Source: Davidsoniella eucalypti (lineage: Eukaryota; Ascomycota; Sordariomycetes; Microascales; Ceratocystidaceae). Taken from it: DNA of 64,000 nt. This document shows positions 46,601 through 59,218 of this stretch, in pieces; positions within the stretch are counted from its first letter, which is position 1, and each line of letters begins with the position of its first letter. The stretch lies in NCBI GenBank assembly GCA_004009845.1, contig RMBW01000005.1, positions 496,001-560,000 on the forward strand. The letters run 5' to 3'. The position numbers and the translations under genes are program-made. The notes below the pieces were generated by a model that was not told the DNA's origin, ran no database searches, and worked only from the letters and a program-made list of their open reading frames with translations.

Positions 46601-49600
46601 AGATCTATTCGCCTACTGCTTCTCGAAGGATCTGAGGTATACGATTTTCTATGTAACCCGGTCGCTACACAGTACAGTATAAGCCCGCTAAGAGCCCATA
46701 CTAAAATCACCACAAATGTGATATAGAGAGTATATCACATGTATTATTTCATTGATTTACTGTAACCAGTTAAAAAGGGTGTGCCTGTCCTGCCTTATCA
46801 TCATATACTGTTATGATTAGCTTCTAGGCAGATCTCGTCTGCTTATATGGAAGTTGCCATTCTAGACCTCATACCGCAATAGTCACCATAGCAGGCAGCA
46901 TCCAAGTAAAACAAACAATAAACATACATTTTTTACTGAATAATAAGCTCAATAACGAGGTTACCAATTGCTTTTCTTGTCTCATGATCACCTATCTCGA
47001 TGATCTTGTCCTGTCCACTGCATATGCGGCCTTGTTGTTAGGCATAAAATCCCATCTATCTATGAAAACAAATCACATCCAATCATAGGCTTTATCTTTG
47101 ATTCTCGGCCTTCTTGTTGCCACGGCCATCGCCATCACCACCACAGAAAATGTCCCATAGATTACAACATCGTCATCCCCATCAACATCAACTTTCGCCG
47201 TTTCAGTAGGCTCATCCCACCAATACTACAGACGGTCGGTCCCATTGCTATGGCGATGGTATGCAGCGTAAGTGTATCTGACGACGATAGGCTTATATCA
47301 AAGCGGCCATTATGGATGCATCCCGTATGTCTGTTATTTGTCTTGTTGATATGCACTGGAGAAAATCCCAATAACCAATATCTCTCGTTTTATTATTCAC
47401 TGCCCACCACCGCCTTTCATCGAAGCCGAGCCGAGCCGGCGCTGCTAGCAAGCTAAAGGAATAGCACGGGCTGACTTCGCTTTGGCCTGGATACAAGTCA
47501 GACCACGGCAGCATTGTTGAATAAGGGATAAGAAAATGCTAGAGCTTATCCAATGCATTAAACGTCACTGAGCACCCCGCTTTCTCTGTCATATTAAATT
47601 CTTTCTCCTCGGTCCATACAAATATATGACAAAACTTATCGGTGGCTGCAGATTTTCCGAATGCTTTATAGTGTTCTAGAAGCCAATTGATCATCTGCTC
47701 GTTACAGCCTACTATTGACCGAGTAGCAATCGCATTCCTTCTCCCCAGTGTACAGGCAAAACATACAAAGATCTAGCTTTTGCTTTGGTGGCCACTAAAG
47801 ACATAACCAGCATATCGCAGGAAAATGAGGCGTTTCACAAAACATCCAAGAAGCCTAATCAACACACTGGATATATTTCTATACTCCTAGACTGCCTCTA
47901 GGGTTACATCGGCGCTGGCGATTTCTTTTTTAATACGTGAAGACGTATTGAGTACATCATATCCAGGATGTGCTATGTACTACTCATATAGCACTACGAC
48001 ATAGTCTTAGTAGAAAACAGAGATCCAAGCTAATCAACTACATACTTGGCTGTTTCTTAGTATGACCGACATCCCAGCAAATTCAAAATTGAAGATGTCT
48101 GTCGGTGCCATTTTTATTGGCTGATGGAACACGTAGAAACAAGAAGAAAAGAAAAAAAGAAAAAAAGGCAACAAATGATACCACGAAACCAAAAGAACCG
48201 CTGCTTGCCCAGCTGAGGAAGCTCTGTTTTGATATTAGCGCCAATTCAACACTCCATAAACACTGAATATAACTAGTCTTACGGCTGAAATGGAATGTCA
48301 TCCCGCCCGTGATGGTTGCTGATGTTTTCCTCCCTCCCGATCCTTATTCGGAAATAGACACAGATAGACAACAAAATGAGGGGGTAGCTTTCCGGAGCCT
48401 AGACTGTTTAGTACAAATAAAGCATATACTGTGTACATGTGTACAATTCACTAATCCAACAGAAGGTTATTTAGATTCACAAGTCAAAAGCAATATCAGA
48501 TACAATCTTCCGCTTTCTCAGAGTTAAGGAGGAAAAGAAATATTGTCTATAGGGGCCCTTTTGACGTGTTCCAACAAGATAAGGATAATCGCATTACTTG
48601 GTTGACAATATTAAGCTTGATTATAATACGAGTTAAATGAGAGAAGATTAGAGAAGAACAATGCAAGATAACAACATCCTAGATGATGAAGATAGGCTTG
48701 CTTTACAAAAGGTGTATTAATACACAAATGGAGGTCCTTTTCTTCTGGATCTGTCAATCGAACCAATCAACGAGTCTAGTGTCTATATTGCACCACATGT
48801 GTGGCGATATATTTCTTATATTTTGGTGTAGATAATGTCGGCTGTCGCATAAAGTCAACAAGGAAAGTCGATCTACTGGATTGCAGCACCCTAAAACGTT
48901 TGATGGGAGCCGTCAGGGTTGACTAAGCCGCATCTTTCCATTTTTCTTCTCGATAATGCCAACAAATCGTGAAACTTGCCTAGTCGTCATTGACCCCAAA
49001 TATCAGAGGCAACGAGCCAAGTTAATAAATAAATATTAAAAAATAAATAAAGTAGAGAAATCGAACGGTGGAATTAAAAACTGTATTCATTTGTAGAGGG
49101 AGAAAGCGACCATGGCTACTGTATCATTTCGTCAGGCCTCATAATAATCTAGTGAGGAAGCCAAGATAGGCCATGTCAAGTCTCGTATCTTGAAGATCTC
49201 GACAAGTACGACTGTAATTATTACATGTTTACCATTCAATCTTCCCATGCTTAATCACGGCCCTTTTTTATTATTTTATTATTATTTATTTTATATATCT
49301 TTTTTTTTCTGCCTCTCGTTCAGATAGACAACAAGAAATAAAGCACGTACGATATTCTTCCAAGGCCATCTATCGTCTTGGTTCCGGATGGGGTACGTCT
49401 CGTTCTTCCCGGAGTTACGCTGTGACAATTATGGATAGGAACCGGTCTGTCACCTTGAACGCCCTTATCTCTCGAATTAGACCTAGGGTTAGGTCTGTCT
49501 CTACAACGATATCTCCAGTGTTGCCTTGGCCGCCTATAATTAACCGGGCACCCATGGCACCTGTCGATTCCCGCGTTGCGCAATGCTAAGTTTGGAACGA

Positions 49601-50716
49601 GAAAGAAAACTCGGTTTCTACGGTTCCTCGAGCGTGGGGCCTTCTTCATTATGAGTTGAGTTTCCTTGCCTTGAATTATAGACATCGAAGCAAAGACACA
49701 ACTAAAGCTAGAGTAAAGAGAGGCTGTGTGCCTCCTGTCAATATCCCAGGGTTCCCTACAGATCATGGCACTAACCCTCCTAACGAATTGCACCTGGGCC
49801 TGGTCTAGCCCTGTTCCTGTTCCCGCAATTTTACGCTGCATGCATCATAAAACACGGCCGATTTTGTGAGTTTGAGTAGTTAAACTACTAGTGGTAGTCA
49901 GTAGCTGCAAATCTATCAATAGAGTATTCTATGAGCACCCTAGGCTTGAGACTATTGGAAGGTTGTTGTGTTCTTGGAGATCACCAACTTATGACATGTA
50001 GCTTTGCTTGACGCTATTCCAGAGCCCCCCTCCTAATAAGGATATATTGGCCCCAGCACATCAAAGCTAGGTAAACGAAAGGAGCTATAATTGCATCATA
50101 TGGCAATAAGCACATCATCACAAGTGTCGGCGTCTTTGGAGTACGATGGTTTGTTGTCGCCCCAAGCAACGAATAAAGTCACCATATTCAAACAACATGG
50201 AGTCCGTATGATGCGCCGTACAATGAATAAATATACAGTGTATGCTTTTCCAGTTGCCAGGAAGCCCATCGCAAAGACGGAAAACGGTCAAAGAGAGTGT
50301 GTCGTTTGTCACAGCAACGGTCTCAGAATACAGAAAGGAGTTAAATGGCCCGTTAGGAAGGAAAAAAAACAAAAAAACAATAAACGCCTTCTTTTTCACT
50401 TAATTCGCGCGATACCGTCGTACTGTAGAAACTTTCGATTTTAGGGAAAGATTCAAGAAACAAAAAAAAAGTTACGGCCTTTCTTTTTGGTACACTCTAC
50501 GACTTCGCCTTTCTCCGTCAGCATCCCAAGGCTCAACGAACTACTCTTTTAGGCTGGCGGCAGACGAATCACAGAGAGGGAGACGACATACAAAGCTCAG
50601 ATCATCGTTGTCCACAGTCAGTGTGTTTCAGGCCAACCAACCGAGCGCCTTTTTTTATTCTCTTGTTGCTATGACTAGACTTCTAATATCCTCTTTACTA
50701 GTAAAGGTTCTTCTCC

Positions 50717-50742
50717 TTTTTTTTTTTTTTTTTTTTTTTTTT
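50717..50742 (+). repeat. T26 homopolymer
   Basis: The longest homopolymer in the window, in the gene-poor region. It could stall polymerases or reflect an old poly(A) insertion on the minus strand. No target-site duplication was evident by eye. Confidence 0.95.
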
Positions 50743-53700
50743 GCACACAGAAGAAGACAACTTTCTAGCAAAAATCCATCACGTGGAGACTACGCTAAGA
50801 TGGACGACACAAAATCAGCCATCAAATCTTGATAGCCGCTTACTTAATATCTCTCATTGCCTTCGCTTATGGTTGGCTTTGCCGCCACCGCTGCCGGTAA
50901 GACGATTTAGTTTTCTTAATTATTGTGCCATTTTCCTCGTGCTGCTTGTATGCTTGAGCTGCGCTATGAATGTATTTTCGCTCGTAAAAAGGTGTACTAG
51001 TCCACCAACTATCCCATTTTAAGCACACGTGTATCTAGAGGATTTGAAAGTACACAAGTTCAACCTTGCAACGCAATCAATCAGTGCACGCAAACAGCTA
51101 ATTTCACCATATCGAGAAGGAGTAATTAGGGAATCAGAAAACGTGGCTGTTATCAATACTTTACGCTTGATATAGGCCTGTAGATACCAACATAGCCTAC
51201 CAAAGTCTTGGGCTCTGGATTCGGATAACCCTATGTCATAGGGTTGCTTGTAGTCGAGTTTCTCAAATGACTGAATTTTGATTTTTTTCATTTTTTGGTA
51301 CATTAGGTATCATATTTTTCACTCGATTGTATTTGACTCAATTCCAACGGTATCAGCTCTGTTATTGTTTGTTTTCCTCGTTCTATTGTCTAAATTAAGT
51401 TAATCCCTAAATCATAGACAGGGGCTGATATATGTATTTTCTTTACGAATTAGCCGCCAGATTTGGCCGTTGTCTCACCTGGCATGTCAAAAATGTACTG
51501 TTGCCAATGATTTGCTTTTTGAGCCGCTCCACTTCAGACCACACTCCATCTGACCTTCCTGGCAATTACCAAATTGGGACAGATCGTTAACCCTACCATT
51601 CAACTTTCAACGTCAGTCTTTGATTTGGAAGAATCGTACTTAAATCACAAAACATGTTCACGGTATTTAGCTATATAAACTTGAGATTTTTTTTTATATC
51701 GAGTGAGCAGTCCTATTAATGCGAGAACAATAAATATATTCAAAAAGCACATCTCTTCATGCAATACAGTGTTGGAAATTCGATGCAGAATATTCATATC
51801 AGAGAGGTACATGAACAATGCTTCTGTTTGAATTTTTCCCTTCGCCGACTTACTGATGAAGGGTGTATGTCTAGTGGATATAAAAGTTGAGTATAAAATG
51901 CCGAAATTCTATCAAATACATACCTACCTCCTAGTAACGGAGCTTCAAACCATTGCGCTATGTGTGCCTTTCAGTTGTAACAATTTATATATTTCTGGCC
52001 ATCTTTCACATCCGATACAAAGCAGAAACCAACGAATTGATCGTTTCATCCTTCATTGGTGCCTTTGGAATATATTTTATATTGCTTTCCCGAATGATAT
52101 ATTGTTCCCTGTAAATCACACGAGTTGGTTGCAAACACGGCTAAAACATTTACGAACGCCTTACATATCAGTCATGTTCAATTTTTTTTTAAGCGAAGGC
52201 TCAGATAACAGGGCAAGCAGAAAAAAAAAGCACAGAAAGTATAAAAAATCCTGCTTCTGTGCCCCTCTAAAGTGGCTCCAAAAACCGAGTTAAAAAGAAC
52301 TCAGACACGGTGAAAAACCGGCCGAGTTGTAATATAAAATGACAAAAATGACTTTATGTGTCAGATCTCTCCTCTATTCTCCAAGCCCCTCTATCCGATC
52401 CCCCCCCTTTGAACAGGGTGAAAGTGACAGTGTTTGGTAAGGCTTTTTAGACCATTGCACGCGCCTCTTTTGTTTTATATCACATTTGATAGTACGGTGT
52501 TTTGCCCTTCACCATTCCCTTCGGTCCGGCGATGCAAGGAGTCGAGACGGAGAAAGCGACACGACAAAGCTAGTTTATTATATACTATTCTATAGATCGT
52601 TGTTTTAATATCATTTTATATACAAAATTACATCGATATTTCCTGCTTGTCTTGGCTAGGATTTCCTCGATTTACATATTTTTCCTTCCTACTGACGTGT
52701 TTTTGATTCGATTATTTGGTCATTACCAGAAAAGAGGCGCACCTTTGCTTATGGAATGTTGGGGATGAAATTTGAGATAGTAAATGAGGCAAATGTATAA
52801 AAATTAAGCCATATACGATTTAAGATAATGAGGAAAAAAGGTAATTTGTATGTTAATTTGTGTATATCTACAAACAACGGATAGTACCGCACGAAGTAAA
52901 TAATTTCATTGTTCTACAATATACCAATTTTTTGGCATTACTTTAGAGAAAGCTTCGGCACTGGTAACTATATAAATAGACGGTGCTCATAGGCCATGCT
53001 CACAGTTGTCTTCAGTGAATAACATCCCTGATTTTAAGAAAATAGCACTGCGGGGAAATCTAGTCAGGCACTAAAAAAGCATCAGTACAGGCCCCCATGA
53101 GGATCGCCAACAGGGCTATCGAAAAAAGCCTAGATAGCATTTATAGACGTAGATGGCAACTTGTGTTGCTCCGAATATGGTGAACGGGCTCCTAGGAGTG
53201 GTCCTTGGCAAGGCGAGGGATATACAGTTTTTTTTTCATCTGACTAAATATATATTATCTAGATGGTTTATCATTAAGATATTATAACAGTTTACATTTG
53301 GAACTAGTCTTGGCATATTCGCCTCAACCGTGAGCAGACGTGGCAGCTAGAAAAGAGTATATTGAAGAAAGGGATGTTGGTGGACTTTTTTTTTCTCCCT
53401 CCTACTCTACTCCGCCTTTGTGGGTAGATACATATACGTAGAAGAAAACCAATAAAAAACCTAAAACCGTCATACATATAATATATTATATTTGATATGA
53501 ATGACCCATAGTAACGAAGGAGAAGAAAACCTCACCTGTAATACGACTAGCAAACTATAGCCAACACAGCTGATATGTGAAAATCATGCGTGCCAACCAA
53601 TAACAGACGTGATACCTAAACGCGGAAGATCTTCAAAATACAGATTAAATTCTAATAACAGGCAAAGTCGCGATGATTTGATCTTTCGAGTTTACAGAGT

Positions 53701-56700
53701 TTATCGAATCATGCATAGCAAACACAAGGCGTTAGCCAACAGGACAAGTGTTGTCAGATCGCATATAGAGTATTTGAGAATTAAGACATGTACGGGCGTC
53801 GACGGCTCACAATTACTACGCTAATATAACATATATTGATACTACGAACAGTCAAGTCCGGCTGATTACTGATAATAGCAACGTTGTTATGTGATAGGCA
53901 CTACATAATGGACTAACATATTGCAGGTCTAATTGTGGCCTTGGATCGCATCCGTACTATACGCAACAGCGTTATTTCTGCCTTAGGACACATCATTATA
54001 TATGTGATTGTTGGTTTGTGGCTAGACCAGGTAGTAGATAGGACCAGGCTTTCTGTCCGGCGATACTCCTCTGGTACTTATTGGAGACAAGTTTGGGATA
54101 CTCCATCTCACTAGGGAAACTAGGCTGACTTGGAGGGAGAGTAAAATCTACTTGCCAGAACCACTTAACGCGGTGGGTGCTAAAGTGTGTTCGGCGAGAG
54201 TTTCAGCTTTTTTTTTCCTTCGTTTTGCCTACTAATCAAACCCAGCCATCAACGCCAGAGTCTCGTGTTCTTTGTGTGGGTGGTAGTACGACTATATCCG
54301 TAGCATCGTGGACATGATTCTGTGTTTTGCTCACGTATCTGCATGCTTCGGAATTCGTTATGATAACGCCATAGATCAAGACACCATGTACTAAGAAGCT
54401 GTTACGGCTATTGATGCGTTCCTAGAAATCATTTACATTGGCCATCATAGATACATCTTGTCTTGGTATAGGATTTTCCTCACGTATTACATATTGCGCT
54501 CTCAATGTCACCATGGCTGGTAATATTCGGGCGACATATCCTAGTGTTTTTCTCCTATGGCTGCACGAGTGAGGTTGGCAGAAAACCTTGTGACATTTTT
54601 TTTTTCCATGTAGTATTACGTGTTTGTTTTATATATATCGTGGATCTGGATTTGATCTATTATTTCTTTACCTTTTTGCCTTTGCCATAGCGGAGACAAT
54701 TTTTCCCCCCTTCCCTCTTCGCTATTTTCTAGGCGGTGAGAGTGAAGAGATAAATTTCTTAGTACATATTGCCGGAATATTGTTGAGGGACATGTCTCTT
54801 AGCTTATGTATATTCAGTTTTTATTCGCATATATATATATCCAACCACCTGATTCCCTGTCGATATGGAAAGTCTGGCCGTTTTTACCTCGTAATTAACG
54901 AGTCCGGCCGCTCGCGTTGCCCCAGAAATACCGGCTTTTTGTTCTTTTTCGCTCATATACCACGCCATTGGTGATGGAGTAATCGTCCACTTTGCTAGTA
55001 CACTTCTTAGGCCTTCTTTACTGTTATTTGCATTACATCTTGCTACCGGTTTTCTTAGTACTCAGTAGCACCGCCTCGGCCTCCGAACTAAGCAAGGAAC
55101 CATATGAAAAATGTATAGTTTTCAAAGAATATATCATAAACTCCATCTAACGTCATGGTTATGGAGACAGATACATCGACTATGCGGGGCTCAAATGACC
55201 TGTGAATCAAAAATAAGAAAAAAAATAAGAAAAAAAGGGAGCTAAAGAAAAGAAGATACCACGATAAAATGATAAAACCCGGATAAGTTTGCAGCTATCA
55301 TGATTTTACAGTTTATTATTCTTGTAATCATCTTCCCAGCCTAGGTCATCTGGTTTCTTCTCGTTGAGCTATTATCGGGCTATGGAGGAGTCAGAGACAG
55401 CAAAAAGCTTCTTCTGCATTACAAAACCCACGGAAGAGCGTGAACTGGCATGGCAACCGGACAAATCTATCGAGTCTACGGGTTCCCGGGAAAAAAGTAT
55501 TTTCGGTGAATCAATAGCAGAAGTAGGGGGGTTTTATCTTATTTTCGGCTCTTTTCTATAGTAATCGATACAGGTATATCGAGAATTTCTATCACACATG
55601 ATAATTTCTCGTCTAGGTTTGTATTGTCTTGTTGAATCTGTCGCATCACCAACCAATAGGGTTATTTCATAAGGGTTAAAGCTACGATAAGGATCATGCT
55701 GAATATATTACGCAACGTTGTAAACTCCAGAATCTAAGAGATGTCGTTGAACGATAATCATGGCATGCAGACATTAACTGGATCGAAAATTTTCATTGTA
55801 TATATGCAGGCACAACTGGAAACCCTATCTGTTATGTAACGTGCATACAATGGCATTTATAATGTACGTACTTAACGGAAGGAAAAACCCCAACCCACGA
55901 GAAACATTGAGAACAAAGAAATTTAGTTTTGGTATAATCCACTATGTAAAAGCTAGCCTTTCCTAATACGGAAAAGAATGCCGCTGATGCTGGACTAGTC
56001 GACTTCACGTGACCACCCTTTTTCTTCTTTTTTTTTTTCTAGAAACCTTCCATGCATCCGTCATGGCGTCCTTCTTTTTTTTTCAACCTGCAATTTTCTT
56101 TTATCCTTTCCTTCAGAACATATGTACATCCGACCCATTAATCTGATTACATCCGTATCCGTGGGATGTTCGCCGCCCTTTCGTTCTTCGGCTTGATGAT
56201 TAGCCGGCCGGATGGGACCGGCCAACTAAGAAAAATAAGATTTGGAAGAAAAAATTACTCTAGTAGTACGCTGTGTTCAACGGCCAATCCATCAATGGCA
56301 TTGAGTGGAGCCGGCGCCACCTCGCTCCCCTGAATTAATAGGTGCCTACCTTTTCCGGCTAGCGGTTACTGCTTAGGTTGTGAGGCAACTAGCTGATGTG
56401 GGTTACTGCGGATCGGGAGTGTTCCTGAATCCTGATTAGTTGACACAAACCCTAAGCTTATTACATGTAAGTATAGTTCTTGATGAACGATTTTCTTTGT
56501 TGCGGGAAGTATAGGTAAGACGTACTATTGCTATACCTTAGTTATTAGCTGCCCGAAAGGGTTTCTACAACTAAATAAGATCATATCATAATCTGTATCA
56601 TACACTAATACTACCGAGACACCAACTACTGAATCAAATACACTGTCGTTTACTTTGGCGATGTGCATTTGCGTGACAAAGACAATCAATCTCCATAGCC

Positions 56701-58242
56701 ATAGGGACAAACAAAGAGGCTGGGGCTCTTACAGACCTCTGCATTCGTGATATCAGTGCCAACGGTAACAGTGGCGGTAGCACAAATTTATCCACTAGAG
56801 CCAGTTTTTTTCTTCTTCTTTGCCGACTGGGCACAGGAAGATTAGAAATATGTGGTGATATATCGGCTGTTTTTATACATAGTTGTTGTACTCGGTGATA
56901 CTAGGTGGTACGAGGAGATAACAAAACTGAGTGCTATATCTGTGTGCCAAAACCCGTGAGTTCCATTGAGCTTTAATTTACCTGCTGAATTATTAAATAT
57001 ACTGTACATGTAGTTGGAAATCATAGTAAGCCAGGCTAGAATATGTATATACGGGAAGTGAACAGCGGATCAGTGGGTATGTTTTTGTATTCCCTTAGTA
57101 TCAGTTCCTCTTCATTTTGCAGGTCTTGGTAATCACAAACTGATTCTTGGAATTACAAGATGTGCAAACGCTTTGGGCCTTTGTCTCTCTTGTTAAGGGG
57201 GCTACATAAGAAAAGTCAAAGGGACAGACCACCAAACGAGGAACACGGCCTGCATAGCATAATTTCCTGGTAATATTAGCATAGCGCAGACCTCTCTTTC
57301 CACAAACCACAATAATAGGAAAGTCATTCAATTCAATTCAGTACATGTATCTGATAAAAAGAAGAGATTATGCAATTCCAAGTACATGTAGTAGAAAACT
57401 TCAGTGTATACCAAAACTGAGGTGGATTGTCTTCTGGTTTTTTGTATTTTTTTTTTGTATTGTATCCATCTGAGTTACCGTGTTACAAGTGAAATATCAA
57501 AGCATCATGCCATAAATGAGCACAAGCAAAGCTTTGCCTGGAGAAGCCGAAATCCAAGGAATGGTTTCTTGTATATTTAATCGTGAGAATAAAGAAATAA
57601 AGAATCGACAGGAATAATAAATGTCTTCGTTGTTTAGCGGCAATAAAAAAACTGGGAAAGAAAATATGGAATGACATATTACATATAAAATCACGAAAAT
57701 AATTATCGTGAGATAAAAATCTCGAAAATTTTAGTAGGCTTTTTTTTTGCTCAATTTGCTACTGCTTCCGTAAGCCCAAGTAAAAATTGTCCACTAGTCT
57801 GTTCCCTTCCATGGTAATTCCCAAAAAGATACCACTGAGGCATCAACCGAGATCAATTACTTGGAAAAATTTGGATTTTCATTTTTTTTCTTGAACTTCA
57901 ACCAAGCATCACCTTCAGATAGAAAAAAAGTCGTAGTCAAACCTTGGTTTCGTCTAATTTCTAGAACAGATCGTGTTTCAACCACATCTTGCTATCTTTT
58001 ATTCTCTTGCTCTTCCTCTGTTACAAGGCGGCTAGCCGTCCAGCTTATATTCTTGCTCGTACTACTTGCGGTCAACAAACCACGATTTCATTCGTCGATC
58101 CTTGTTTTGTAACGGCTTCGACGGCACAATCATCGTGATAAAGCCTGCTTGTGTAATGTACAAATGTATATATTTATCAGTAGTACTTGCTAACCCTTCC
58201 TGCCTATCCTTTCACCGACTTCGAGATAACCGATAGCCGCCC

Positions 58243-58263
58243 GAATCGAATCGAATCGAATCG
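58243..58263 (+). repeat. (GAATC)4 tandem repeat
   Basis: Four perfect copies of GAATC plus one further G. A pentanucleotide microsatellite in the gene-poor region. Confidence 0.9.
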
Positions 58264-58299
58264 CACTGAGCCTCGTCTTAAAAAAGCCAAGGTCTCCTC

Positions 58300-58317
58300 C
58301 TAGGTATCCTAGGTATC
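58300..58317 (+). repeat. Two tandem CTAGGTATC units
   Basis: A 9-base unit is repeated twice without spacer, 37 bases after the GAATC array. Confidence 0.85.
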
Positions 58318-59198
58318 AGTTGTCGTAGAATAGAACGAATCGGCCACTTGGCTAAAAAAGAAAAAGAGAAAAAAGCGGTATCATATCTGGAAGGTTCAGC
58401 TTGGATGTGTCATGTCATCTGACATGCCCTTTCCCTCCTATTTCATTTTGCTGGCTAGGCTGGCACTGGAATCTTACATCTACTACTGAGTTGAGTAGTT
58501 CCAAGAGGGCCAGCCAATCACCAAGTCTGGGGTCACCTTTGGCCAGAACCTTGATAGGGAGAGGGCAGGAGGCCACTAGCTACTAGTACTCATGGAAGTC
58601 AGCCTGGTGATATTCAAATACTATGTCCGATGTCCTTGCCGTGCCCCTCACCCTCACCGTACCCTTACTCTCGCGCAAACAGCAGATTTCGCCCGTACAT
58701 CATGAATCTTGGTGCAGAGAACAGGGTAGCTAGGACTCGTGACTCGTCAAGCTTCCATAACTATATATTATCTGGCTATTGGAGAGGGATTTGCCACGAT
58801 GTTCTTCTAATCTAGTGATATCTTATTTCAGGAAACATCTGTCTTAGGCTGATATCCAGGCCATCCTGCTGATTGGCCGGGGCTGATGGAATAACGGAAA
58901 AGCCGTGGCTGAGTTCTGTCCAGTGACGCATCAATTCTCTCTCGCTTTCTGTTTCTTGCCGACCAACTACAGACTCTGATACTAATAAAGGACGAGAAAG
59001 AGGGAGCGGAAATCTGCATCTCGTCTATGTACGTAGACATGCATCTACATGCGCGTTTCATGCAATGCATATGCAGCTTGCAGATTACAGTCTCAGTTGT
59101 AGCCTCGCCTGCAGGAGACAAAAGGGACGGAGCGCAGCCTGCCTCAATTTCATTGGTGTAGAGAGCTATATTTTCTATATTTATATTCATTTGTTTCC

Positions 59199-59218
59199 CT
59201 GCTCTGCTCTGCTCTGCT
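59199..59218 (+). repeat. (CTGCT)4 tandem repeat
   Basis: Four perfect pentanucleotide units in the gene-poor region. Confidence 0.9.
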
